NCBI RefSeq assembly: GCF_009299475.1
Contig: NZ_WBSN01000009.1
Location: 1-64,000 of the forward strand
DNA from: Bifidobacterium avesanii
GTDB lineage: Bacteria; Actinomycetota; Actinomycetes; Actinomycetales; Bifidobacteriaceae
Length of the DNA stretch: 64,000 nucleotides
Direction: 5' to 3'
This document shows positions 26,843-35,532 of the stretch, in pieces. Numbering within the stretch: the first letter of the stretch is position 1; every line of letters starts with the position of its first letter. Below the pieces are notes generated by a model. The model was not told the origin of the DNA, made no database searches, and worked only from the letters and a program-made list of their open reading frames with translations. The translations under genes were made by a program, and so were the position numbers.

Positions 26843-27808
26843 ATGACCAAAGCGAACCTCGCATACCTCGGCAGGCGGCTGCTTCAGGCGGTCGTGGTGC
26901 TGTGGGCGTCCTACACGCTCACGTTCATCATCCTCCACCTGCTGCCATCCGATCCGATGCAGACCATTCTGCAGTCGCGCGGGCAGGACGACGCCTCCGC
27001 GCAGGAGATCGCGGCGCTCGCGCACCAGTACGGGCTCGACAGGCCGGTGCTCGTGCAGTACGCGGCCATGATGCTTGCGGCGCTGCACGGCGACCTCGGC
27101 GTCTCCTATATGCAGGGCGAATCCGTCTCCGGACTCATCGCCTCGCGCCTCGGCATGACGCTGGGCGTGAGCCTGCTGGCCATCGCCCTCGCCGTCGTCG
27201 TGGCGTTCGGTCTCGCGTTTTTGGCCGCCTACACCCGGCATCCCGCATTGCGCGGCCTGCTCGGGTTCGTGCCGAACGTGACCATCTCCGTGCCGATCTT
27301 CTGGGTGGGGCTCCTGCTCATGCAGGTGTTCTCGTTCTCGCTCGGCTGGTTGCCGGCCATGGGCGCGGACGGCTGGGAGACCATGGTGCTGCCCGTGGTC
27401 ACCATGTCCATCCCGCCCGCCGCGCTGCTCGGCCGCATGCTCATGAACGGCTTCGACGAGGCGCTGGCCTCCCCGTTCATCACGGCGGCCCGCGCGCGCG
27501 GACTGGGCCGCGGGCGGCTCGTCCTGCGGCACGTGGTGAAGAACGGCTCGCTGCCGGCGTTCACCGTGCTGGGCATGATCGTCGGATCCACCGTCACGGG
27601 GGCGATCGTGGCGGAGACCGTGTTCTCCCGCCAGGGCGTGGGCATGCTCATCCAGCAGTCCGTGCAGGCGCAGGACATCCCCGTCGTCCAGGGATGCGTG
27701 CTGCTCGCCGCGGCCGCGTTCGTCGTCATCAACCTCGCCGTGGACATGATCTATCCGGTCTTCGACCCGCGCATCATCGTCCGAACCGCTGGAAAGGAGC
27801 GATCATGA
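26843..27808 (+). CDS. ABC transporter permease (DppB-like)
   Basis: A 321-residue permease with about six spans. It has the family N-terminus (LAYLGRRLLQAVVVLWASYTLTF), a DPMQ-type periplasmic loop, and the EAA loop ITAARARGLGRGRLVLRHVVKNG (about residues 213-235). It starts 19 bases after the binding-protein gene and overlaps the next gene in an ATGA. Part of the same importer. Confidence 0.93.
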   Translation: MTKANLAYLGRRLLQAVVVLWASYTLTFIILHLLPSDPMQTILQSRGQDDASAQEIAALAHQYGLDRPVLVQYAAMMLAALHGDLGVSYMQGESVSGLIASRLGMTLGVSLLAIALAVVVAFGLAFLAAYTRHPALRGLLGFVPNVTISVPIFWVGLLLMQVFSFSLGWLPAMGADGWETMVLPVVTMSIPPAALLGRMLMNGFDEALASPFITAARARGLGRGRLVLRHVVKNGSLPAFTVLGMIVGSTVTGAIVAETVFSRQGVGMLIQQSVQAQDIPVVQGCVLLAAAAFVVINLAVDMIYPVFDPRIIVRTAGKERS

Positions 27809-28713
27809 GTGTTGCGGAAACGACCATCGCCGCACCGCGGGCGGGCACGGCCGAACTCGCGGACCCGAGCGCGGTGCGCAGGGCGCTGCGCCGCGTGGGC
27901 GGCTGGCTCCATGCGTCCGTCAGATACCCGGGGACGCTGATCGCCGGCGTGTTCGTCGCATTGGTCATCCTCGCCGCCATCCGTCCCGCGGCCCTGACCC
28001 GGCGGGATCCATACGCCACCGCGCCCGCGAAGATGCTTCAGCCGCCCAGCGCCGAACACTGGTTCGGCACCGACCAGCTCGGGCGCGACCTGTATTCCCG
28101 CGTGGTGTACGGCGCCCAGTCAACCATCCTCGCCTCGCTGGTCTCCCTGTCCATCGCCATCGCGGTCGGCGTGCTGTTCGGCGTGATCGCCGGATATGTG
28201 GGCGGTGCGACGGACGCCGTGCTCATGCGGCTCGTGGACGTGCTGCTGTCCATTCCCGGTCTGCTGCTGTCCATCACCATCGTCACCGCCATCGGCTTCG
28301 GCACCATCCCCGTGGCCGTCGCCATCGGCGTGGCCTCCATCCCCACGTTCGCGCGCACCGCCCGCGCCCAGACCCTGCGCGTATGCTCCAGCGCCTACAT
28401 CGAGGCGGCCATCGTCTCCGGCGTCACCCCGGCGGGCATCATCGCCCGCCATGTGCTGCGCAACGTGTTTGGCCCCGTGTTCTCGCTGGCGCTGCTGGAA
28501 TTCGGCCGCGTGATCATGGCCGTGGCCACGCTGAGCTTCCTCGGCTTCGGCGCCAAGCCTCCGGCGGCCGAATGGGGATCGCTCATCAACGAGGGACGCA
28601 GCTACCTCATGACCAGTTCGTGGGTGCCGCTGCTGCCCGGCTTGGTGGTGGTGCTTACCGTCCTCGCGGTCACTGTGCTGGCCGCCCGCAGCGAAAAGGA
28701 GCTCAAGCGATGA
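27805..28713 (+). CDS. ABC transporter permease (DppC-like)
   Basis: A 302-residue permease with a longer polar N-terminal tail (about 45 residues). It has the DppC-type HWFGTDQLGRDLYSRVVYGA segment (about 87-106) and the EAA loop YIEAAIVSGVTPAGIIARHVL. GGAAAGGAGC precedes the ATG, which overlaps the preceding stop. The 3' end overlaps the ATPase gene (ATGA at 28710). Confidence 0.93.
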   Translation: MSVAETTIAAPRAGTAELADPSAVRRALRRVGGWLHASVRYPGTLIAGVFVALVILAAIRPAALTRRDPYATAPAKMLQPPSAEHWFGTDQLGRDLYSRVVYGAQSTILASLVSLSIAIAVGVLFGVIAGYVGGATDAVLMRLVDVLLSIPGLLLSITIVTAIGFGTIPVAVAIGVASIPTFARTARAQTLRVCSSAYIEAAIVSGVTPAGIIARHVLRNVFGPVFSLALLEFGRVIMAVATLSFLGFGAKPPAAEWGSLINEGRSYLMTSSWVPLLPGLVVVLTVLAVTVLAARSEKELKR

Positions 28714-30383
28714 ACGCGGCGAACGGCAACCGAACCGAATCCGCCGGAACCCCGGCGCTCGAAGTGGCCGACGTATCCGTCACCTACCGCACCAAACGGC
28801 GCACGGTGGAGGCCGTGCGGCATGTGAGCTTCCGCGCGGACGCCGGCAGCGTTCTTGCGATCGTGGGCGAATCCGGCTCCGGCAAGTCCACGATCGTCAA
28901 CGCGCTGCTCGGACTGCTGCCGCAGGGGACGGACGTCGAGGGCCGCTTCCTGCTCGAGGGCCGCGACATGACCCATGCCGACGAACGCGACTGGCTGTCC
29001 GTGCGCGGCGGCCTCATCGGCTTCGTGCCGCAGGACCCGCAGTCGAGCCTCGACCCGACCATGCGCATCGGCGACCAGATCGCGGAGATCGTGCGCCTGC
29101 ACCGTGGCCGCGAAGCGGGCGACGTGCGCGCGGAATCCCTGCGGCTGCTCGCCGAGGTGGGCATCGACGATCCCGGGCTCCGGGCCCGCCAATACCCTCA
29201 CGAACTGTCCGGCGGACTCAAGCAGCGCGTGCTCATCGCGCAGGCGCTCGCCGGGGACCCGCGCATCATCGTGGCGGATGAGCCGACCAGCGCGCTGGAC
29301 GTGACCGTGCAGAAGGTCGTCCTCGACCTGCTGGCGTCGCTGGTCCGCAGACGCGGCATCACGCTCGTCATGATCACCCACGACCTGGCCGTGGCCGCCG
29401 ACCGCGCCGACCGCATCCTGGTCATGCTGCACGGCGAGGCGATCGAGCAGAACGACACCGCCACGCTGCTGGCCCATCCGAGCCGCGACTACACGCGCCG
29501 GCTGCTCGCCCTCGTGCCGAAGATCGACAACGGGAACGGGGGTGACGGTGCCATGGCTGACGGCGCATCGGCAACCGACGGCAATGACGGGGATGACGAG
29601 CGCACGGCGGTCAGCTGGCTCGACGTGACCCGCGAATACCGGGCCGCCGTGAGCGAGCGCGCCCCGCACGGCGTCCTCACCGCCGTCGACCACGTCTCCC
29701 TGAAGGCCTACCGCGGGCGCACGCTGGCGATCGTGGGCGAATCCGGCTCCGGCAAGTCCACGCTGCTGTCCATGGCGCTGGCCCTCAACAAGCCCACGTC
29801 CGGCGCGGTCCGCGTGCTCGGCGACGATCTGGGCGCCCTGCGCGGCCGAGCCCTGCGACAGGCGCGCCGCAACTTCCAGCTCGTCCAGCAGAACCCGTTC
29901 GACTCGCTCGACCCGTCGCTCACCGTCCGCCAATCCATTGAGGAGCCTCTGCGCGCCTTCGGATACGGAACGGCCGCCCGGCGCGAGGTCCGCGTCCGCG
30001 AGCTCGTCGACCGCGTGGCGCTGCCGCAGACCGTGCTCAAGGCCCGGCCGGGGGAGCTGTCCGGCGGGCAGTCTCAGCGCGTCGCCATCGCGCGCGCCCT
30101 GGCCGTCGAACCGCAGCTCGTGTTTCTGGACGAGCCGGTGTCCGCGCTGGACGTGTCCGTGCAGGATCAGATTCTCCGGTTGCTCGCCGGTCTGCAGCGC
30201 GATCTCGGCCTCACCTACGTGTTCGTGTCCCACAACCTCGCCGTCGTCTCCGAAATCGCGGACGACGTGGCCGTGATGTGTCGCGGCCGGCTCGTGGAAT
30301 ACGGGACCGTCGAACGCGTGCTCCGCCATCCGGCCGAGGCGTACACCCGGCAGCTGCTGGACGCCATTCCCGGACGGGGCTGA
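28710..30383 (+). CDS. Fused double ABC ATPase (DppD-DppF type)
   Basis: A 557-residue protein with two complete nucleotide-binding domains. NBD1 has Walker A GESGSGKST at 53-61, signature LSGGLKQRVLIAQALAG and Walker B IIVADEPTSALD. NBD2 starts near residue 300, with an identical Walker A near 342-350, signature LSGGQSQRVAIARALA and Walker B LVFLDEPVSALD. A Gly/Asn/Asp-rich linker (about 270-295) joins them. It energises the Dpp-type importer encoded upstream and replaces separate DppD and DppF subunits. An ATGA overlap with the permease gene indicates coupling. Confidence 0.93.
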   Translation: MNAANGNRTESAGTPALEVADVSVTYRTKRRTVEAVRHVSFRADAGSVLAIVGESGSGKSTIVNALLGLLPQGTDVEGRFLLEGRDMTHADERDWLSVRGGLIGFVPQDPQSSLDPTMRIGDQIAEIVRLHRGREAGDVRAESLRLLAEVGIDDPGLRARQYPHELSGGLKQRVLIAQALAGDPRIIVADEPTSALDVTVQKVVLDLLASLVRRRGITLVMITHDLAVAADRADRILVMLHGEAIEQNDTATLLAHPSRDYTRRLLALVPKIDNGNGGDGAMADGASATDGNDGDDERTAVSWLDVTREYRAAVSERAPHGVLTAVDHVSLKAYRGRTLAIVGESGSGKSTLLSMALALNKPTSGAVRVLGDDLGALRGRALRQARRNFQLVQQNPFDSLDPSLTVRQSIEEPLRAFGYGTAARREVRVRELVDRVALPQTVLKARPGELSGGQSQRVAIARALAVEPQLVFLDEPVSALDVSVQDQILRLLAGLQRDLGLTYVFVSHNLAVVSEIADDVAVMCRGRLVEYGTVERVLRHPAEAYTRQLLDAIPGRG

Positions 30384-30455
30384 GCCGGGCGCCTGGCGTC
30401 ATCCCCAACCCATCATCAACCCATCATCAACCCAACCCCAAGGAGTGCAACACCC

Positions 30456-31343
30456 ATGACCGCAACCGCAACGGCGCCCGCCGTCCCCGCAGTGTCCACC
30501 GTCGACCCGTCCGTGTCCGCCGCGAACGTGAGCGACGAGGAATTCGCAAAGGCGTGGCATGAATGGCACGCCAGGCGCGACCGCATCCTCGCCGGGCCGC
30601 GCGAGATGCTCGCGCTTGTGAGCCTCGACTGGCTCGAGGACGGTGTGGACACGCGGCTCGACACGTTCCCCGGCACGTTCCGGCTCGACGGCGACACATT
30701 CACGTACACGCCCGAGCCGGGCAAGGTGATCCGCGTGCACGGCATCAACATCGTGGGGCCGCGGTCGTACACCGTGCCCGGGCAGGAGGACGCCAACGTG
30801 GCGCGTCTCAACTACGGCGACAAGCAGGCCGAGGTGATCAAGCGTCTTGGCGGACAGCGGCAGTACGCCGTGCGCGTGCGCGACCCGAAGTCCCCGCTCA
30901 TCGTGAACTTCCGGGGCACCCCGTACTTCGAGCCGAACCGCGCGTGGGTGGTGCCGGCCTCATACAAGCCGTACGACCGGCTGCGCGAGGAGACCGTAGA
31001 CGCGTCCCTCGATTTCCTCAAGCACATCGAGCAGGCGGTGGGCGAGCTCACCGTCGCCATCGGCGGCCAAAACTACACGCTGCAGGTGTTCCAGGGCCAC
31101 GACGACGGCCATGGCACCGTGCTGTTCCGCGACGGCACGTCCGGCAGGGAAACCTACGGCGGGGCGCGCGTGCTGGGCCTGAACATCAAGGACCCGGCCG
31201 CCATCACCGAAGTGGACTTCAACCGCGTCACCAACCTGCCATGCGCCTACTCGCCGTACTGCACCTGCCCGCTCGCCCCGCTGGGCAACACCCTGCCCGT
31301 GCGCGTGACCGCGGGGGAGAAGCTGCCGTACGAGCACCGGTGA
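30456..31343 (+). CDS. DUF1684-domain protein
   Basis: A 295-residue protein; the DUF1684 region covers most of it. Recognisable parts are the N-terminal EEFAKAWHEWHARRDRIL helix, the central PSLDF-like TVDASLDFLKHIEQ segment, and the C-terminal EVDFNRVTNLPCAYSPYCTCPL followed by NTLPVRVTAGEK, with three conserved cysteines. No signal peptide. Biochemical function is unknown. It is the last gene of the nitroreductase/Dpp operon, 72 bases after the ATPase gene, and two hairpins follow. Co-occurrence suggests a role in processing the imported compound. Confidence 0.88.
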   Translation: MTATATAPAVPAVSTVDPSVSAANVSDEEFAKAWHEWHARRDRILAGPREMLALVSLDWLEDGVDTRLDTFPGTFRLDGDTFTYTPEPGKVIRVHGINIVGPRSYTVPGQEDANVARLNYGDKQAEVIKRLGGQRQYAVRVRDPKSPLIVNFRGTPYFEPNRAWVVPASYKPYDRLREETVDASLDFLKHIEQAVGELTVAIGGQNYTLQVFQGHDDGHGTVLFRDGTSGRETYGGARVLGLNIKDPAAITEVDFNRVTNLPCAYSPYCTCPLAPLGNTLPVRVTAGEKLPYEHR

Positions 31344-31348
31344 AAGGC

Positions 31349-31456
31349 CGTCGCCTTTCCGTCGTTGGGAAATCCACGGTGGAAGGCGACGAATCGACCG
31401 TTTTGTTCGCCCTTTCGTTTGCCGATTCGCCTGATCGGCAACGGAAGGGCGATTTT
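31349..31456 (+). terminator. Two hairpins ending the nitroreductase/Dpp/DUF1684 operon
   Basis: The first hairpin pairs CGTCGCCTTTCC (31349-31360) with GGAAGGCGACG (31381-31391). The second, at 31407-31456, pairs TCGCCCTTTCGTTTGCCGAT with ATCGGCAACGGAAGGGCGA over a short loop and is followed by TTTTT, a good rho-independent terminator. No gene is seen in 31344-31759. Confidence 0.85.
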
Positions 31457-31566
31457 TGCGTTGGAATGGCGTAATTCCGCGGCGGGCGTCGCAAAAGTCG
31501 GCGGTCCTTTGCCGGTTCCGTTGGTCTTGCCGGCCCTTCGGCCCCACCGCCTCTGTTTCCCTCCAT

Positions 31567-31610
31567 TTGACTTTCCAATTGGGAAAGTGTTATGCTTTCC
31601 GTAACGGAAA
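31567..31610 (+). promoter_or_regulatory. Promoter with two TTTCC-N5-GGAAA operators
   Basis: TTGACT (31567-31572) and TATGCT (31591-31596) are separated by 18 bases, a good vegetative promoter. It is overlapped by two inverted repeats of the same design: TTTCCAATTGGGAAA (31572-31586) in the spacer and TTTCCGTAACGGAAA (31596-31610) at the start-point, 24 bases apart. The layout fits repression, plausibly by the winged-helix protein encoded at 32813-33109 in the same unit. Confidence 0.65.
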
Positions 31611-31759
31611 CAATCACGGGGTGCGCAATCCGCGAACGATTCCGGACCGGTCGTCTCCTTCCCATCCATCGATTCCATAACATCGATTTCCCAATTCGAT
31701 TCATCATTATCATCAGGTTTGCGGTCCTCCGCCGGACCGTGCAAAGAAACGAGACCATC

Positions 31760-32809
31760 ATGAACGCGCAACTGAAGCCCCCGTCGCCCGGCCCGCAGCT
31801 GTCCGCCGTCGACGCCCTTGCCTCCCTTGCCGCGGACCGCGAGGCCGTGGCTCGCAAATTCGCCACGCCGCTGTGGTATGACGCCATATCCGCAGTCTTC
31901 TGTGGACTGGCGGCGCTGCTGCTGTGGGGCATGGTCGGCGCCCCATTCACGTTCGCCACCGTTTTTTGGAGCCACGCCGTGTTCCTTGCGCTGATGGCCG
32001 TCATGGTGGGCCTGCTGGCCGCACTCGTCGGACGGTTGCAGCGGGGCGGCGTCCACTGGCTCGCCTGGCCGCCGACGCTCAGGGCCTGGGCCTATGCGGT
32101 CGTGGCGCTGATCGTCGGCCTCGGCACCGTCGCGGCGCTGCCGATCCTGCATGCGCCGTGGTGGGCCGCCGCGCCCGCGGCCGCCGCGATGTCCGCGGTG
32201 GTCCTACTCTGCTCCCGTCTGTCCAACCACGAGGTGCGACGCTACATTCTGGCCGGCGGATCCATGACCAAATACCAGTTTGACTCCGGCCGGCGCCGGT
32301 TCGACAAGCACGGCGAACTGTGGACCATGGCCCGTTTCCTCGAACTGCCCGAAGATGAGCGCCGCGCCGCGTCGGCTCGGGTGGTGGCGCCCCGGTGGGC
32401 GTACCCGGCCTTCGCGGTGGCGGTCATGGCCGCGATCGGCGCGGCGGCCGCCGGATGCGCGCTCGCGCTGGGCGGATTCACCGTGGTCAGGGCGGTGGCG
32501 TGTGCGGTCCTGCTGATCGTCGCCGCGGCGCTGTTCGTCGCGGTGTCGCTGCAGTCGCATCGCCGCAGGGTGGACGACCACATGCTGCCGCCCACCATGT
32601 CCTGCTGGCTGATGGCCCTTGCCATGGCGGTCACCTTCTGCATCCCCGTCTGGCTTGCCGGATATTCGACGGGCGCGGCGCTTGCGAGTCCGGGCGTGGT
32701 GCCCGTCGCGGAGCTGGTCGGAGGCGGCGCGGCCTATGTGGTGCTGTTCTCGGTGTTCGGCTGGATGTACGACCGCCAGCTGCGCGACGCGATCGTGCGG
32801 GGCTTGTGA
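31760..32809 (+). CDS. Multi-span membrane protein, function unknown
   Basis: A 349-residue protein with a 40-residue soluble N-terminus and about eight hydrophobic segments in two blocks: four at about 38-160 and four at about 215-340. A charged cytoplasmic-looking stretch (KYQFDSGRRRFDKHGELW) lies between them. I do not recognise a family. The ATG follows a 150-base leader after the promoter at 31567. The stop is 3 bases before the winged-helix gene, so the two are probably translationally coupled. Membrane protein plus small regulator pairs often respond to drugs or envelope stress, but nothing here proves it. Confidence 0.8.
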   Translation: MNAQLKPPSPGPQLSAVDALASLAADREAVARKFATPLWYDAISAVFCGLAALLLWGMVGAPFTFATVFWSHAVFLALMAVMVGLLAALVGRLQRGGVHWLAWPPTLRAWAYAVVALIVGLGTVAALPILHAPWWAAAPAAAAMSAVVLLCSRLSNHEVRRYILAGGSMTKYQFDSGRRRFDKHGELWTMARFLELPEDERRAASARVVAPRWAYPAFAVAVMAAIGAAAAGCALALGGFTVVRAVACAVLLIVAAALFVAVSLQSHRRRVDDHMLPPTMSCWLMALAMAVTFCIPVWLAGYSTGAALASPGVVPVAELVGGGAAYVVLFSVFGWMYDRQLRDAIVRGL

Positions 32810-32812
32810 GCC

Positions 32813-33109
32813 ATGGCCGAAGCGCAATTCAACGAGGTGATCCATGCGCCGATGCGACTGCGGATCTGCGGCATGCTGCATAGCGCCGGCGAGGTGGAGT
32901 TCGCCGCAATCCGCGACATGCTCGGCGCCAGTGACGCGGTGTGCTCCAAGCACCTCAAGGTCCTCGCCGACAACGGGTACGTGACGCTCAGCAAACGCCC
33001 CGGCCAACGCAACGGGCACGACGTCACTTGGGCCATGCTCACCGACGCCGGTTCCGAGGCGTTCGAGGCGCACGTCGCCTCGCTGCGGGCCATCGCCGGG
33101 CTGGGATGA
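32813..33109 (+). CDS. Winged-helix transcriptional regulator
   Basis: A 98-residue DNA-binding protein of the small ArsR/MarR-like winged-helix type. HAPMRLRICGMLH (helix 1), EFAAIRDMLGASDAVCSKHLKVLADNGYVTL (helix-turn-helix, about residues 29-59) and KRPGQRNGHDVTWAMLTDAGSEAF (wing and last helix) fit the fold. No metal-binding cysteine cluster is evident. It follows the membrane-protein gene by 3 bases. The paired TTTCC-N5-GGAAA sites at the operon promoter are good candidate operators, implying autoregulation (inference). Confidence 0.85.
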   Translation: MAEAQFNEVIHAPMRLRICGMLHSAGEVEFAAIRDMLGASDAVCSKHLKVLADNGYVTLSKRPGQRNGHDVTWAMLTDAGSEAFEAHVASLRAIAGLG

Positions 33110-33136
33110 TCGCCGCCCATTTCGCGAAAATACGGT

Positions 33137-33179
33137 AAAACCCCGCAAAGCCAATATTCCCAAGGCTTTGCGGGGTTTT
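33137..33179. terminator. Strong bidirectional terminator
   Basis: AAAACCCCGCAAAGCC (33137-33152) and GGCTTTGCGGGGTTTT (33164-33179) form a perfect 16-bp stem with an 11-base loop, with A-tract and T-tract ends. It serves the regulator gene on the plus strand and can stop minus-strand readthrough from the tRNA side. Confidence 0.92.
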
Positions 33180-33307
33180 GAACGTCTCGGTCGGGTTCGG
33201 CCAAGGCGGCGGGCGAACCGGCTCACGCGCTACAAGCCTTTTTGCCATTGAATGTGCTGGGTTTGTGCTGGATCCAACCGGTTCGGTCGATTGGGGTTGC
33301 AATGAGG

Positions 33308-33348
33308 AAACCCCGCGATCCCAGTGTTTCCAACGGGTCGCGGGGTTT
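33308..33348 (-). terminator. Terminator of tRNA-Arg
   Basis: AAACCCCGCGA pairs with TCGCGGGGTTT, extended by CCC/GGG with a small bulge. It lies 5 bases beyond the tRNA 3' end on the minus strand, and the outgoing strand carries a short T-run. Confidence 0.85.
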
Positions 33349-33353
33349 TCAAG

Positions 33354-33426
33354 TGCCCCCAGCCGGACTCGAACCGGCAACCTGCGGATTAGAAGGCCGA
33401 TGCTCTATCCATTGAGCTATGGAGGC
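33354..33426 (-). tRNA. tRNA-Arg (anticodon TCT)
   Basis: The minus strand folds as a 73-nt tRNA without encoded CCA. The acceptor stem pairs GCCTCCA with TGGGGGC, the D-stem is GCTC/GAGC, the anticodon loop is CTTCTAA, and the T-arm is GCCGGTTCGAGTCCGGC. The anticodon TCT reads AGA (and AGG) codons, rare ones in this GC-rich genome. The anticodon stem as read (TCGGC with TCCGC) has non-pairing ends at both 27-43 and 31-39. Confidence 0.95.
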
Positions 33427-33464
33427 GAAACCTGAACCATACTAGCGACACCGGTGAACGAACG

Positions 33465-33592
33465 CGATTTCTGACCTAATCGGCTGGCAAGGACGTCATT
33501 TTCGCCGGATTCCGCCGTTGCGATTCCGCCGTTTTGCGATGCCGTGCACGGCGGCATGCGGCGTTGTACCGGGGCCGTTAGGTCAGAAATCG
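33465..33592. repeat. Inverted repeat spanning the dxs 3' end
   Basis: CGATTTCTGACCTAATCGG (33465-33483) and CCGTTAGGTCAGAAATCG (33575-33592) are inverted copies differing by one inserted base, with about 91 bases between them. The right arm contains the dxs stop codon. The interior holds further short palindromes (GCCGTGCACGGC). It may act as the dxs terminator or be a palindromic insertion. Confidence 0.65.
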
Positions 33593-35532
33593 GATCCGCG
33601 CGCCAGCTCGCGTCGGATGCGGGCGAGCAGGGCGTCTTCGGTGAGTCCGTAGCGCTCGCACAGGTCGGGCAGGGAGACGCGGTCGGTGAACTCCTTGGTG
33701 GCGCCGGCGTTGATCACGCGCGGGTTGCGTGCGGCGTCCCGCTCGTCGCGCCGGTTCGCGTAGTAGGCGGTGACCTTCTCGCCCCAGCCGCCTTCGAGCT
33801 GGCCGTCCTCCAGCGTCACGACGAGTTCGTGCCCGCCGCGCAGCGACTCGAGCGCGGTTTCGTCCAGCGACGAGCACTGGTGCGGGTCAATGAGCGTCAC
33901 GTCGCCTCCGAGCTCCGCGCCCAGCGCGTCGGCCACCCGCGCGGCCAGCGGGTAGGCGTTGCCGAGGCCCAGAATCGCCACGCGGGAGCCGCGGCGGGTC
34001 ACGCGCCAGTCGAGCGGGGAGACGGCGGCGGTCCCATGCCCCGAAGGACACCAACGGGGGAGCTCCACGCCCGCGCGCTCGGCGTCGAGGATGGGCGAGC
34101 CGGGCACGCGGATCACCACCGGGCCGTCGGCGTGCGTGCCGGGCACGGCGCCCTCGGGGGCAGTGGCCCACGCGAGGTCGGCGAGGAAATCATCGCGCGA
34201 GGTGGGCAGCAGCACCGTGAGCCCCGGGATGTTGGCGAACATGGTGAGGTCGTACGCGCCGGAATGCGTGTTGTCCGAACCGGACAGCCCGCCGAGGAAG
34301 TCGAGGATGGTCACGCGCGTGCGGTTGAGCGCCGCCTCCTGGAAGAACTGGTCGTAGGCGCGCTGGAAGAACGACGCCGTGGTGGCCACCACCGGCCGTC
34401 CGCCAGCCTTGGCGATGCCCGCCGCGTAGGCCACCGCGTGCGACTCGGTGATGCCCGTGTCCACGTAGTGCGCGCCGGCGCGCTCGCGGAACGCATGCGT
34501 GATGCCGTTGGAACCTGGCGTGGCGGGCACTACCACGGTAAGCCCCGGCTCGGCGGGGAAGCGCTTCTCGAGCGCGGCCATGGCGAGCTTGCCGTAGTGC
34601 TTGCGCGGGTCGTCCGGGCGTCCGAGCGCGGAATCCGGGTTGAGCCAGTGGTTGGCCTCGCACTGGCCGGCGTGCGCGTGCGCGTCCGACAGGTTGCAGT
34701 GGTCGGAGTGCCACGGTTCGGCATGGGAGGTGTTGGAGGCGCCCGCGTGCGCGTCCTTGCCGGAGCCGGCGTCGAGGCCGAGGCCCTTCATGGTGTGGAT
34801 GTGCACCACCACCGGGTGGTCGGTGTCCTTCACCTCGCGGAAGGCGACCACGAGGGCGTTCACGTCATTGCCGTCCGCCACATAGCGGTAGTCGAGGCCG
34901 AACGCGTTGAAGATGTTGGGCTGCGCGGTGCCGTTGGAGGCGCGCAGACGGGCGAGCGGCCCGTACATGCCGCCGAAGTCGCCGGCGATGGACATCTCGT
35001 TGTCGTTGAACACGATGATGAGGTTGCCGCCCTGCTCGGCCGCGTTGTTGAGCCCCTCGAACGCCACGCCCGAGCTCAGCGAGCCGTCGCCGATCATGGC
35101 GACCACGTTGCCCGCGCCGCCGGTCATGTCGCGGGTCTTGGCCAGTCCGCACGCCAGGGAGATCGAGGTGCCGGTGTGGCCGAGGACGAACTGGTCGTGC
35201 CCGCTTTCCTCCGGGTTGGTGAACCCGGTCACTTCCGCGAAGCGCGCTGGGTCGGTGTAGGCGAGCCGGCGGCCGGTGAGCATCTTGTGCACGTAGCTCT
35301 GGTGGGACACGTCGAAGACGATCCGGTCGCGCGGCGAGTCGAACACGGCGTGCAGGGCGACCGTGGCCTCCACCACGCCGAGGTTGGAGCCGATGTGACC
35401 GCCGTGCAGATGGCCGTAGCGGACCAGCGTCTCGCGGATTTCGCCGCACAGCTCGGTCAGCTGCCCGGGGCCGAGGCGCTTGACGTCGTCGGGGGAGTCG
35501 ATCGTGTCCAGCAATCCCAATCCGACGGCCAT
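33583..35532 (-). CDS. dxs: 1-deoxy-D-xylulose-5-phosphate synthase family protein
   Basis: A 649-residue thiamine-diphosphate enzyme; Dxs condenses pyruvate and glyceraldehyde-3-phosphate in the first step of the MEP isoprenoid pathway. Landmarks are FDVSHQSYVHKMLTGRR (about 80-96), the ThDP motif GDGSLSSG...N (about 140-168), the active-site glutamate in DTGITESHAVAYAAG, and a C-terminal transketolase domain ending in the helical ITLEDGQLEGGWGEKV-like region. AAGGAG before ATG 35532 sets the start. Several signature words differ from textbook Dxs (SHQSYVHK rather than GHQAYPHK), so it belongs to a divergent branch, and a different transketolase-like role is possible. Confidence 0.85.
   Translation of the reverse strand: MAVGLGLLDTIDSPDDVKRLGPGQLTELCGEIRETLVRYGHLHGGHIGSNLGVVEATVALHAVFDSPRDRIVFDVSHQSYVHKMLTGRRLAYTDPARFAEVTGFTNPEESGHDQFVLGHTGTSISLACGLAKTRDMTGGAGNVVAMIGDGSLSSGVAFEGLNNAAEQGGNLIIVFNDNEMSIAGDFGGMYGPLARLRASNGTAQPNIFNAFGLDYRYVADGNDVNALVVAFREVKDTDHPVVVHIHTMKGLGLDAGSGKDAHAGASNTSHAEPWHSDHCNLSDAHAHAGQCEANHWLNPDSALGRPDDPRKHYGKLAMAALEKRFPAEPGLTVVVPATPGSNGITHAFRERAGAHYVDTGITESHAVAYAAGIAKAGGRPVVATTASFFQRAYDQFFQEAALNRTRVTILDFLGGLSGSDNTHSGAYDLTMFANIPGLTVLLPTSRDDFLADLAWATAPEGAVPGTHADGPVVIRVPGSPILDAERAGVELPRWCPSGHGTAAVSPLDWRVTRRGSRVAILGLGNAYPLAARVADALGAELGGDVTLIDPHQCSSLDETALESLRGGHELVVTLEDGQLEGGWGEKVTAYYANRRDERDAARNPRVINAGATKEFTDRVSLPDLCERYGLTEDALLARIRRELARGSDF

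Noticed and set aside
33354-33426. tRNA-Arg as an integration site of a genomic island.
   Set aside because: No integrase gene or duplicated tRNA 3' end was seen on either side.
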